Shown here: one piece after another, positions 19,804 to 30,879 of the stretch | Layout: each line of letters opens with the position of its first letter | Numbering within the stretch: position 1 is the first letter of the stretch | Source: Isoetes taiwanensis | Taxonomy: Eukaryota > Streptophyta > Lycopodiopsida > Isoetales > Isoetaceae | Direction: 5' to 3' | Assembly (NCBI GenBank): GCA_021234155.1 | Contig: JAJEKV010000021.1 | Span: 17,841,710 to 17,905,709, forward strand | DNA: 64,000 bases | The notes under the pieces: model-generated | Told to the model about the DNA's origin: nothing | The model's input: the letters and a program-made list of their open reading frames with translations, nothing else | Database searches by the model: none | Made by a program: the position numbers and the translations under genes

Positions 19804-21447
19804 TGTGACGTTCCAGGACAGTATACGGTCCCAGGACGTATACTGTACTGCCTCGTCACGCGTACACGCCACCCCGACTGACGCGTACGCCAACGTGTAG
19901 CTAGGTTAGTAGCCCTAGGGGGCAACGTGTAAGGAGTGCACATTCATTAATGTGCACATTCACTTAGGTGCACATTTCCCCATATGGCCACTTGATACCA
20001 AGTGGGCCACACCCATAGGTGCAATTAATGTGCACATTCTCCAATGTGCACATTCATTAATGTGCACACATTTCCATGTGGGCACATTTGGCCACCTAAG
20101 CCTTAAAGGCAAGTGGGCCCATTTCCAATTATCCCACATGCCAAAAGGGGATAATTGGAAACCCTAGCCACCCCCCTTGTCTATATAGGGTGGGAAACCC
20201 TAACTTGCCCATTTTCGTTTCTAGGGCTTTAGAACTCTGTTTTGGCTGCCTCAACAGCCAAAACCGCCTCCTAGACTCTGCCTGGGAGAATTGCACCCTT
20301 AGTTTCCCTTGATTGGCGTTTGGCGGGATGGTCGAGAAGCTCGGTCAGGAGGAGCCCCTCAAGGATCAGGTATTTGGCCAATTAGATAGTCTAAACCCTA
20401 TTTTAGTCATTGAATCAGTAGGTTTAGCCTATTAAATTGCCCATAGCAGCCTTCTAGATCTCTAGGCACCAGTCTCTAACTAAAGAACCTAACTCTATGA
20501 TGTAGATTAGATATAGTTCTTTAGTTCTTTTGTGATGTTATGGATGATGTCTCTCTATGAACTCCTTGTATTGGGAAGGGGGGTAGAGACCCAAAGCTTG
20601 GTAGTTGATGCTCCTAGAGTAGCCTTTCTAGCACTTGTAGATTTGCTTTTGTGTACAAGAGCCACTTTGGTTGTGGGTGAAGGGGGGCGGTGGCTAAGAA
20701 GGAGGTTCATGTCGACTCTTGAGCGATCCCTCGGTGTGTAAAGCCTACCGGGGATCATTGTGACTAGGTCGATGGCTTGCCCGCTGCGTGTGGGCAAGGC
20801 ATGGGCTCATTTACCCGTGAAGTGGTGTTCACTTTCCGGTGGGTTCGGTCGAACAAGGGCGGTGGCTCTCTAGTCACCTTGAGTCGAAGACGTAGATCTC
20901 GGAGGGAGTGATCCCTACACGCCCCATCGGGCTGGGAGGATGAACCGGGGAATAGCCCTTTTGGCTATGCATCCGTGAACTCTGATCAGTCCAGAGCACT
21001 TTTCAGCCTACTCACGCAAAGTGTGCGCGGGGAGGGACGGATGGAGTGGACAACCCTTTGCCATGTTCATATGCCCGACCAAATCCATTGCCATGAATTA
21101 CATGCGCAATGAACTCACGGAGACCCAAGCCGTCGGTCATCCCCTTGAGTCCGAGCCTTGGGTAGGACTTCCGTATGTATTGTGCTCACCTTGTTTATGC
21201 AGATGTGATGGACCACCCTTCGAGGTGGATATGTGCTTATGTTATGTACTGACATGTATGTTTACGCTTCCGCAGCTAGGTAGGCCCTGAGGGAGATGGG
21301 GTAAAATGACCCCTTCACTCTTCCCACTGGAACCCGTCATGGTTGCAGTGTCATGTGGAGGGCCCTGTATCGGCACGGAGCTGGTATGGGGGATGAACTC
21401 CTGTTTGTATACGGTGGGGGCACCGTATGCGAGTAGGGAACGTCACA
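19804..21447 (+). repeat. 3' LTR of the H3-carrying chromovirus
   Basis: This is a 1644-bp LTR starting TGTGACGTTCC and ending AACGTCACA, followed by the ACAAC duplication. Its first 800 bases are almost identical to the 5' LTR, but about 20620-21130 differs at many positions, often CTG in one copy against CG in the other. Confidence 0.95.
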
Positions 21448-21452
21448 ACAAC

Positions 21453-21875
21453 CCTAGCCGATGTTCTATGCCAGCCAACGCCATGCCAAGATTCGGTCTG
21501 CTGATCTCTTGAGGCCCAACCGTCAGTCGACCCTCACTGGAGTCTGAGCCGGAGTAGAACCTGAGGTTTGGGTGTTTTCTTAGTTTTAGATGCATATTCT
21601 TTGCCGTTGGTATTTGGATGGATGCGCCACCCTTCGCGGTGGTTATTTATAGGTGATTTATGCTGTGTGCTAACCCTTGTATTCATGCTTCCGCGACGTA
21701 GGAGTCCCATTGAAGGCGTGGGCCGAATGACCCCTTCGTGTCCTTCTTTCGGGCACCATAATATGGGTGGCCGGAATAGACGGAGGGCCCTGCTCATGGC
21801 GAGGTGGTCGCCATGGGAGGGGAAAGTCCCCGTATGTATACGTCCGGGTGTCGTATATATTCAGGGAGCATCACA
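21453..21875 (+). mobile_element. older chromovirus 3' LTR, right part
   Basis: This is the continuation of the LTR begun at 7048, resuming after the nested element and its duplicated ACAAC. It parallels 9541-9925 of the younger LTR (ATGCCAGCC, ATGACCCCTTC, GTATGTATAC) and ends GGGAGCATCACA at 21875. No primer-binding site follows, which with the upstream polypurine tract identifies a 3' LTR. Confidence 0.75.
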
Positions 21876-22198
21876 TGAACTTGGCCACCACTGTAACCGG
21901 GCGGCCTCCTCTGGTGGAGGAAGACACGGATCCTTCCCAGGAAGCCACGGATTCTGACCGTGCTGGCTGCGAAGGAGCAGGCACAATGGCCGGGATAGTG
22001 TTCCTGCGGAGTGTAGTCTTGAACTTGGCCATGGCGGAAGTGAAGGAGATGGACGGAATGGGGAAGGAGTGAAGGAGATGGCAGAATAGACGATGGGGAC
22101 GGAATGAAGCTGCAGGGCAGAATTTTGGGAATAAAAGGGATGCAAATCGTAGGCATCCATACGATTTTGGGAATGAGGCAGAAGAGGAAAGGGACGTT
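21876..22198. other. no gene seen
   Basis: Purine-rich sequence follows the LTR. Short frames exist on both strands but none has a recognisable motif. A phrase near 21877 (TGAACTTGGCCA) recurs at about 22019. Confidence 0.4.
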
Positions 22199-22930
22199 TG
22201 CATGCATGCCACCTAGGCTCCAACATGCCACAGTAAAGGGTCAATCATGCCACATAGACCGAAAGCATGCCACCTAGGCTCCAACATGCCAAGGTGGCTC
22301 AAACATGCCACCTAGGCTCCAACATGCCACGTAAGCCCCAACATGCCACCTATGATTCACCACATGATTCACCACATGATTCACCACATGATTCACCAAA
22401 TGCACCACATGATCCACCACATGCACCAGTTGCATCACCAAACATGTTGGTCAATGGAAGTCAAACATGTAACAAAGGTCATGTAAAGGCTCAAGCATGC
22501 CAAGGTGGCTCAAATATGCCACCTAGGCTCCAACATGCCAAGGTGGCTCAAACATGCCACTTAGGCTCCAACATGCCACGTAAGCTCCAACATGCCACCT
22601 ATGATTCACCACATGATTCACCAAATGCACCACATGATTCACCACATGCACCATTTGCATCACCAAACATGTTGGTCAATGAAAGTCAAACATGTAACAA
22701 AGGTCATGTAAAGGCTCAAGCATGCCAAGGTGGCTCAAATATGCCACCTTGGCTCAAACATGCCAAGGTGGCTCAAACATGCCACCTAGGCTCCAACATG
22801 CCACGTAAGCTCCAGCATGCCACCTATGATTCACCACATGATTCACCACATGGTTCACCAAATGCACCACATGATTCACCATATGCACCATTTGCATCAC
22901 CACATCTATCACGACATGTAACACCACATT
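22199..22930. repeat. 225-bp tandem repeat, about three units, rich in CATGCCACC and CACCACATGATT
   Basis: Successive units start CTCAAGCATGCC at about 22490 and 22715 (period about 225), with an earlier, less regular unit from about 22265. Each unit is itself built of short motifs: AACATGCCACCTAGGCTCC, AAGGTGGCTC and CACCACATGATTC. A 243-codon frame runs through it (22267-22998), but its product is only the translated repeat, so I do not call it a gene. Confidence 0.9.
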
Positions 22931-23159
22931 GTCATGAATCTTTGAATACATCAATTTCTTCTGGAGATTTGAACTCCACCAGAGTGTTGCTCTGGTAAGC
23001 CAGAAAAGTCTATTGTATACAATAGTATACAACAATGTACATTAGAGTGTCAATGAAAGAATAGGTTACAAGAATAACCTCTTTGGTTACAATAATACAA
23101 ACATGTGATTACAAGTAAAGATCTATTGATCTGTCAACCTCATCTTCATTACTACTGAC

Positions 23160-23577
23160 GAAGCGTAGCTTCACAACATCAATCATCATTTGCAGCGTGT
23201 CCAACGGCTCGCAACTAGAAATTGGTACACCCCGCAACAAACATATCGGGCCTCACATTGGATGAGTAATACCTTCAAATTCTGAACTCATCTTGCATTG
23301 GGATAGTATGTCCAAGTCTCGCATTACTGCAGCCACAACATGCTTTACAAAGACACATATAGCAGGACCACACGACCAGCTGGCAGAATGGTACATTCCG
23401 AAATTGCAAGTTGAGGGTTCAACAGTTTGTCCTTTGAAGCAAGCTCGTTCGACAATAATGTGTAAATGAGCGGATCCATGAAATGGAACCTCTGTTCCAT
23501 GTCATTCTTGATGCAGAATTGGTGCATACACCTGCCAAAGTCCAAGGTCTGGTAAAACAAGATGATTTAAGAAACAA
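23160..23577 (-). pseudogene. unrecognised gene remnant left of a TIR transposon
   Basis: On the minus strand a polypyrimidine-AG acceptor near 23570 leads into a 70-codon frame (FGRCMHQFCIKNDMEQRF, then ELASKDKLLNPQL). In an overlapping frame the reading continues as CVFVKHVVAAVMRDLDILSQ, so there may be one frameshift. The mix looks coding but I recognise no family with confidence. It lies just left of the insertion at 23714 and may be part of the same gene as the pieces at 28032-31460. Confidence 0.35.
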
Positions 23578-23713
23578 CAGAAGACTTCAAATCTGAGTTG
23601 TTTATATTAAATTACTAACCTCATGAAGAAATGGACTATCCTGTCACTGAACTAATCCCTACTTTTCTCCAATATTCTGATTGCCTCTTGAGCACAAGAG
23701 GCTCAAGAATATG

Positions 23714-23741
23714 GGTCTAAGTTAGATATTGGGGTACAAAA
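23714..23741 (+). repeat. E1 left terminal inverted repeat
   Basis: It is perfectly complementary to 27998-28025. The innermost part is GGGGTACAAAA; E2 has GTGGTACCCCAAAA at the same place. Confidence 0.9.
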
Positions 23742-26700
23742 GCACCCGTCCGGACGCTCTGCTTTTCGTGCTGGATCTGCTTTCTGGGGGGTGCTTTCTG
23801 AGCGGGAAAGCCATTTTTGCTCTTAGCAAATTGGTGCCGAATCGATGACATGGACATCCGTAATTTCAAATTCAGTGTGGCAAATGACCTAGAGATAATT
23901 TGGCGGGCAGATTTTAAGTGCGCGGGAGGATTTTCTTGGATCTGGCCATGGCGGGACCATTTAGGCCTATTTAATTTTGGGAATTTAATTTTATTTGTTT
24001 GCCGTAGCATTATAAACTTCAGAGACGAAGAGCTCAAAGCAGCACCTTTGGATCGCACCTCCATTTCATTTGATATGGTGCGTGTTTGGTAATTTTTCAG
24101 CGTTCTGTCGAGGATGATGCATATGATTAATCAACATAGGAGGCGATGATTGAGTTTTTCAATTATAATGCACATTTGAGATTATGCAAGGTTTTAGGAA
24201 GAAACAAATAGCTTAGACTTCACTTGCTTAAGAAAGTAAAGCGACATAAACTTGACAATTTATCCATGTTGGAGTAGGTGATAATGAATACACTATGACT
24301 ATGGTACAAAATTTGGTTGGTGGCCGGTTGAGAGTTTGGATTGCAAACAATAGATCTTTGAGTAGATACCAACCTCCTCAATTTATAATGTTTGATTACC
24401 TACTCGAGGGTGCAAGTGCACCGGTTTGATAATGGGCATGCTATACATGAAGGACCCTTTGGCGGATAGGTGTTGATAGCTCAATGATCTGACAAGCAAG
24501 CGATCCTCGGATTGATTCCCATCCTCTCCTTCTAGCACGCTTGATGTAGGTATTTCCATTTTCACTTTGTGAACCAGAACTTGCTTCTGAGAAGTCATCA
24601 TAGCCATGGAGAATGTGTACTTGCACATTCTTAAAGTTTTGAGATACTTTTCCTTGTTACGATCCGGTTGTGTTTTCGAGAACCGTATTGCACGGATGCC
24701 AAGCATTGCTATATGGAGAGGGAAGAAGAAGAAGACACGGGCCTCCCAAGTTCAATTTGTGAGTTGCTATCTTTCGGTCTTACATTACATGGTAATGAAC
24801 TTGATTGTAAAAGCTCGCGGTAAGGCCATCAAAGCAAAGTGCATTTATCGATAGTGAACTTGCTTGACATAAGAATATTATGATGAAGTTTGTAATGAAC
24901 TAGTAGGTTTTAAAGTGATCATAATGAAGGGACCCCTTAAAATGTCGAAGGTAGATTTGTAGTGCAACAATTGTTGTGCTTAAGGCCAGTCCCTAACTAG
25001 TGCGTTGAGATCTGAATCGAATTTAAAATAAGCTACTAAGCCCCCGGATATTTAGATTAACACATCATGCGATTATCGCGTCTTTGTTTTGTCGAGAACA
25101 TTGCATTTGTTTATCTCTGCGTTTCCACTAGTTGGAAAGGCGGTTCCTTTTGCGATTCTGAAAGCACGCTAGAGAAGCGGGAAGCACCTCCATTGGCTAG
25201 GTGGAAAAAAAGATGCGGGTTGCAAGTAGAAGAGGATGAGGAATTGCGGGCACCAAATCTTTGTAATGGAATGTTTGGAAGATAAGGTGAAGATGAAGTA
25301 GTGGATGAGGAGGAAGGCGAGCAAGATTCAATTTGCGCAATTTGTGATGCCGGGGAGATATTTTGTGGTGCGTCTTTTGCATGATGAACTTGCAATTACT
25401 TGGTGGAACTTTGTGACTTGATGTTTTGGTTGGCGATTCGCGATGGCCCATGTATGCGTTCATTTCATGCAACAAAACTTCTTTGCATCAAAATCTACAT
25501 CTCGGTGCAGTTCACTTGGTTTACGTCACTTTCGAGAGGTTGAGGTTAATGCGTTTTAGTAGCCTGCGAGATAATGTTTACGGTAACTCCTCTAAAGGTC
25601 CTACAAGATCATTAGCCCTAGGAAGCTTTATTAGATGCGAGGAGCTAATTAGTTCGTTTCTTCTCTTCCCATTCTTCAGCTATTGGATCAGCCCACTTTC
25701 CAAAGCTTTAGTACATATTCAAACATTCCTTGAGAGTGTCAGGAATTATCTGGATCTGTGACCTTGTTGCAAGCTAAAATTTCAGTTCTATCGGTTAAGC
25801 TCATTGCCTCTTGGTAGGAGGCGTCTTATTATTTATTCATCCTTATGGAACAAGAAGAAAAGCCAATTATTTTATCGTCTTCACTATCGGCAATTTTGAC
25901 ATAATTTTACTTTTTATTACGGGGAGATGGCGAGAATTCTCTTTGTTGAAGCGTAAATACAATCAGCATCAATGCTTTGCATGTGGGAAACTTGGAATTT
26001 CTGAAGGCAAATTAAAGGAGGTGATGATAGGATTATAATTACGAAAACCTATTTATATGGAGTGCAATCGGATGCCTTCTCTTGGGGATCAACGAGAAAA
26101 CCTTTTTCATCTACACATAAACTAGGATTGGCCATATCCTTGTAGTTGTCAGGAGTAGATCTCTTCCATCAAGCTTCCACCAAATTATGCGATTGGGCAT
26201 TACGTACCTATGATCTTTGAGCTGAAGCTACATCAATGTTGCCTATTTCAACTTAATTGTGGCGAGTACGAAGCTAAGTTGCTAACCTTGGAAACTTACG
26301 ATTGTCTAGATGGCTGTCTTTCATTTATCAATGAGCTTTGTAATTCTCTGAATTGCAAGTTAGGCATTCCCATCTTGCACATGTTCTTATAGATGTATGC
26401 TTTTTATCATCAGCACTCATTGACGATGAAGTAAATTTCATGTTTGGCAGCCATATGTACTTAGAAATGCTTGGTTTCTATAGCTGATTCCCATATATGT
26501 CTGCGAGCTTCACAAGCAGGGAAAACCTTGAAAACATGGTTGGATTAGCTCAATTCAATTGCCTGAACATCTTTGGTTCTAGTTCTTTTAAACTGCTTTG
26601 TTCATTTTATAGGATCTTGACTAGAAAGAATGTTTCTTTGAGCAATTATAGGGGCAAAATCCTCCTAATTGTAAAGTTGCTTCACAATGGCATTTTCTTT

Positions 26701-27526
26701 CCAGTATTTCTTCCATCTATCATTGCTTTTCCAAAATATTCCAATGTTGTAACTTTATATTCAATGGTTTTGACATCTGAAACATATCAGAAGTATAAAG
26801 ATGAAGGTAAGTAGAGTTTGGAAAAAGATGTATAATCTCTTTAATTTGTTTTTCCTTTTACGGGTGTATAAGATGGCAACTTATGGATGCAAAGCGACCC
26901 GACTTGAGACTATTCTTGGAGCTTTGGTTAAATGGAAACGATGATTTCTTTTCCAAGCTTGGTGAAACACAACACTCGGGAATTTACAAACTGTGCTTGG
27001 CTATGCACATATGATATGCAAATTAGCAAGAGTTTCAACAAGGGATATGGCATGAAACCTACAGCATACATTTTTGTGGAAATACATATGTTTCCATATG
27101 TGAAACATTGTATCACACCACACTAAGATCTTTGGGTATACTTAATAAATTATTTGTTTGGAGATAAGAATATAAACATCTAATCTCAACTTGGCAATGT
27201 CGGATCAACTACCATTCTTTACCAATATTTGTTTATTTCGGAGGCTGTGATTTGTTCGTTTATATTGATCTTGCTTTACAATCCTTGACTCACGTCTTGA
27301 AGGCATTAGATCATGCAAATCATCAGGATTCTCTGAATTGTACTACAAGGTGCAAATCATGCAAGCGACCCATCTTGGTAGGACTGCAATCTTACGCATC
27401 GCAAGATGATTGCTTTAAATTATAGAACTATAGATGAAAATAGAGCAATTACAAACCAGCGTAGAAAATAATGTTGCAATTTAGGAGGATTCGATGCGGA
27501 AGTTCGACCAAATTACGATAGATTTT

Positions 27527-27688
27527 GTCGATGTGCAAAAAGAAAGCAATGGCCTTTTGACGATGAAGCTCAACACAAGGTTACTTGACAAATAACAAGA
27601 AATATGGAGCTCTTTTGATGTGCAAAAAGAATGAAACAGCTATTTGACGATGAATCTCAATACAAAGTTTACTTGACAAATAACCAAG
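27527..27688. repeat. tandem duplication of about 85 bp inside E1
   Basis: GATGTGCAAAAAGAA followed by TTTGACGATGAA and ACTTGACAAATAAC occurs at 27532-27597 and again at 27617-27683 with a few changes. No coding meaning is evident. Confidence 0.8.
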
Positions 27689-27997
27689 TAACATGGGGCT
27701 CTTTAATAACTTTCTGCAACGATATTTGGAAACCCAATACAAGAGTTATTAGTCATCTGCAGGTAAAAAAGAACTCTGAATCTGAGATTAACGGCGATCG
27801 AACGCCGCGGAAAACACAAATACAAATCCGAGAAGCGCAATGAGCAAAATTTCCCAATATGACATTTGGTACCTTCAAATAAGCATGAACAAATTACAAA
27901 TTTGGTAGGAGAAGGACGGTTTCGGAGAGGCATGCGGAATCAGAGATACGTTATGTTCGTGCTTTGCGTGCTTTCTCCGCTTCCGCTTGTCGCGCTT

Positions 27998-28025
27998 TTT
28001 TGTACCCCAATATCTAACTTAGACC
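27998..28025 (-). repeat. E1 right terminal inverted repeat
   Basis: This is the perfect complement of the left terminal repeat. It is followed by CATATG, against AATATG on the left. Confidence 0.9.
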
Positions 28026-28031
28026 CATATG

Positions 28032-28360
28032 GACTCACTCAGATTGTCATAGCTTCTACCCAGAACTCCATTGTAGTAAAAAACAAGCAGGATTGGGCTT
28101 AACCTTGTAGTCTTCTGCATGGACAGAGTTGGTGCAGGGCTGGAAACTTCTGCTTCAGCATTTCTTGGTGCAGGGCTGGAAACTTTTGCAAAGTAGGGAT
28201 GAAGAAGTAAGCTACATATCCCAATTGCATCAAACAAGACTTGGTTACCTTTGAGGGTAGAAAATAATTCCCTTTTTGGTGTGCTATATGGACTCACAAA
28301 GTCATTGCCACCAGTATGCACAGGTAGACCTGAATTAGTAAACGGCACCATGCTCTGCAA
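28032..28360 (-). pseudogene. unrecognised coding-like fragment right of E1
   Basis: A minus-strand frame of about 110 codons abuts the E1 target site and contains an internal duplication (VSSPAPRNAEAE then VSSPAPT; visible in DNA as GCAGGGCTGGAAACTT twice at 28136-28190). It could be an exon of the gene whose other side lies at 23160-23577, split by E1. No family recognised. Confidence 0.3.
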
Positions 28361-28413
28361 ACCTGGAATTGAATCACAATTGATTGTAACTATGCTTTGG
28401 TTTTTTTAACTAA

Positions 28414-29035
28414 GCTCCAGGCTTTTTTACTCTCTTTACGATGTTCCTGTTTATATATATTTAAAGTGCCCCCTAAAATGAGTGAGCGATCTCATCCCAG
28501 GGGACACTTTAGATACAACAAACAGGAGAAGCAAAAGAGACTAAGCCAGCCAGGATCTTGTTTTATGTCGGGCTTACTCCCTTTTCGAGTTTCCTGCTTG
28601 ATGTATCTAATTCGCCACCTGAGTGAGCGATGTCATCCTAGGGGGCAAATTAGATACAATAAACAGAAAACGAAGGAGACTAAGCCAGGCTTACTCTCTT
28701 TTCGAGTTTCCTGCTTGATGTATCATAACCTGATCATAACCTGATGCATCTGCTGATTTGGCAGATTGATGTGGAGCATGACTTAATGCATCTGCCAGGC
28801 TTACTCCCTTTTCGAGTTTCCTGCTTGAGGTTTCGCCACCTAAGTGAGCGATGTCATCCTAGGGGGCAAATTAGATACGATAAACAGGAAACGAAGGAGA
28901 CTAAGCCAGGCTTACTCTCTTTTCGAGTTTCCTGCTTGATGTATCTAATTCGCCACCTAAAATAAGTGAGCGACCTCATCTTAGGGGGCAAATTAGACAC
29001 ATCAAACAGGACAAACGAAAGAGACTAAGCCAGGG
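28414..29035. repeat. array of about four 120-bp foldback units
   Basis: Each unit has left arm GCTTACTC..CGAGTTTCCTG and GTATCTAATTCGCC, a short centre (GAGTGAGCGATGTCATC), and right arm GGGGCAAATTAGATAC and GGAAACGAAGGAGACTAAGC, which is the near complement of the left. Units lie at about 28414-28545, 28570-28690, 28797-28912 and 28910-29032, with a 60-base unique spacer at about 28733-28795. Each unit alone would look like a small MITE; tandem head-to-tail arrangement is unusual. Confidence 0.85.
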
Positions 29036-29140
29036 TGAAAGATTGCAACAGTGATTACAAATCCTGCAAAGTGAACGCAAATTTGTCAATGAAAATACAA
29101 TTATACTAAGCACTTGGGGAATTTTTTGTTATGAAGTACC

Positions 29141-29400
29141 TCAAGAGGCCGAAAGGACATGGAAGATGGTATTGGTGGCGCATTGACAATCAAAGTTGGT
29201 AGTGGTTTCCCCATCCCTTTGGAGGATCTTGCCACAGAATGGACAGCCACTACCATAATCTTCAGCCTTATCAAGGTCTGGAAGTAGTGGATCCAAGACA
29301 AATAAAGGAAGGCTTTGATCACAAGTTTGCAACCTTGCCTTACACTGAATCACTTCTGATCTTGTAGAGTTGATCCATTCTCCCAGTGTCCTGTTGAATT
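29141..29400 (-). pseudogene. possible exon, unrecognised
   Basis: Minus-strand coding-like text includes TLGEWINSTRSEVIQ, LFVLDPLLPDLDKAED and YGSGCPFCGK. A CPFCG pair hints at a metal site but no partner pair is clear. A donor-like GAG/GTACTT lies at about 29145. It may belong with 30880-31460 upstream. Confidence 0.3.
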
Positions 29401-29469
29401 CAACTGGAAAGTAATCCAAGGTTAGTACCACATGACACAACAGGCACCACTTTACACACCACAAATTCC

Positions 29470-29815
29470 ATGATGACAAACTTTGCACCACAAATGGCGT
29501 CATATTCAGCACATGTGGTGTGGCATGTGGCACCAAACTGGTGCCACATGACACACCACCTATGGCACCACAATGCACCCAAGGCACCACATATGGCAAT
29601 CCATTACTTCGCACCACAAATGGCGTCAAAGACACCACATGTGGTGCAAAATGTGGATCCATAGGTGGTGCCACATTAGACACCACATGTGGCACCACAA
29701 TACAAAGAAGGCACCACATCCGGCAGGCATCCACCACCCCATATGTGGCAGATAGCGTGGTGCGATATTTAGCGCAGCAGTTGGCACCACATATGGCAGA
29801 CAATCCACCATTCAC
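29470..29815. repeat. dense GGCACCACATATGGC-type palindromic repeats
   Basis: The words GGCACCACA, CCACATGTGG and GCACCACATATGGCA recur more than ten times in about 345 bases. Because CCACATGTGG and CATATG are self-complementary, the block can fold back on itself in many registers. Open frames on both strands here are by-products of the repeat. Confidence 0.85.
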
Positions 29816-29875
29816 AAGTATCACCATATCTAACATCCATGGAATAAATTACTACTCCTATATTTTAGTGTAGCC

Positions 29876-30860
29876 AAAATAGGTTTAGCTAAACTACCTT
29901 CAAATTGGGTCTAGAAGTTTCTAACACTTGGCTAAACTAAATGGTTTTTATCCATCACACTTTCTTGCTTTTGGCTAAACTTTCACAAAATGGAAAGGCA
30001 AATATTAGCCATCACGCTATAGTAATTTGAAAAAATCCAAGCATTTTGGAAAAACATTGAATTTATTGTAAATACATAAATCAAGACACAAATATACATG
30101 AACATGTTCAAAAACCTAAAAAAAGGGGACTACATTGTTCCTTTTTCTCTAACGCTTCAACTTTGTACTTGGAACAATAAAGAATGTGGAAAAGAAAAAA
30201 GAAAAATATAAACCCTATTTGAAATTTCTTAAAGTTAGTACATACATTGGTGTTGAATTTTGGGCTAATCTATTCATTTTTTCAAGCCCACTCTATCTTA
30301 GGTTTAGCTAATCGATGTCCTGATGGATATGTCTGGAGGTAAAGGTTTGGCTATTCAACCTAAAAACTCAGTTGGGCGGCAAAAAAATTGGGCTAAAATT
30401 ATCTTTTTTTTGGGTATTTTTTCCATTTACTTTAGCCGCTTTTCTTGGCAAAACTGCTACAAAATAGCCATTTGGCTAACCTTAGCCATTATTTTATTCC
30501 ATGCTAACATCACATATGACACTAAGTATAGAAACATATGGAAGCCAATTCACTATTCAGATAAGGTACCACGTTTGGTACTATATGTGACACTACATAT
30601 GCTACAAACTACTTATTAATATATAATTGGCACCATATGACTGTCCTGTAACACATTTGGAGCTACATACTACTGTGAACTGAAATTATCCACCACAACT
30701 CGAAACTAGCAGCACAAATTTCCTACACATAACTTACAACACACCCAAATGAAGAAGTAAGTGGTGTACCTGATTGTTCAAGCTTGCTAGACCTTCTTTG
30801 GAAAATACTTGGTTCAATATTAAATTGCATCATATAGTAGTTCCGGAAGAAGAGGGTTGA
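29876..30860. other. no gene seen; repeated TTTAGCTAAAC words
   Basis: AT-rich sequence in which TTTAGCTAAAC/TTGGCTAAACT and close variants recur (29884, 29931, 29973, 30302). No coding or structural RNA signal was recognised. Confidence 0.4.
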
Positions 30861-30879
30861 AAAGTACCTATTTTTTCAA

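Larger units (their letters stand above)
8281..21452 (+). mobile_element. Ty3/gypsy chromovirus carrying a histone H3-like gene, with target duplication
   Basis: The element spans 8286-21447 (13.16 kb) and is flanked by the direct repeat ACAAC (8281-8285 and 21448-21452). Both LTRs begin TGTGACGTTCC and end CGTCACA. The order is 5' LTR, initiator-Met primer site, H3-like gene, ORF2, gag with zinc knuckle, protease, reverse transcriptase, RNase H, integrase, chromodomain, polypurine tract, 3' LTR. Protease-RT-RH-IN order plus a C-terminal chromodomain defines a chromovirus. Two extra genes between primer site and gag are not part of the normal set. Frameshifts and stops show this copy is not autonomous today. 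Confidence 0.97.
23708..28031. mobile_element. 4.3-kb TIR DNA transposon (element E1), with target duplication
   Basis: 28-bp perfect inverted repeats (23714-23741 and 27998-28025) begin GGTCTAAGTTAGATATTGGG. Flanks are AATATG (23708-23713) and CATATG (28026-28031), a duplication of at least ATATG. GTGCTTT/GCACC words and GTCCGGAC follow the left repeat, and GTGCTTT repeats precede the right one, as in the element at 47946. The interior has no long frame and no recognisable transposase, so it is either non-autonomous or decayed. Its first 250 bases share words with E2 (ATCGATGACATGGA). Confidence 0.85.

Noticed and set aside
22267-22998. 243-residue protein gene
   Set aside because: The product is entirely the translation of a short-unit tandem repeat, with no start context or domain.
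29520-29873. His/Pro-rich proteins on both strands
   Set aside because: Frames in the CCACATGTGG repeat block are open on both strands because of base composition.
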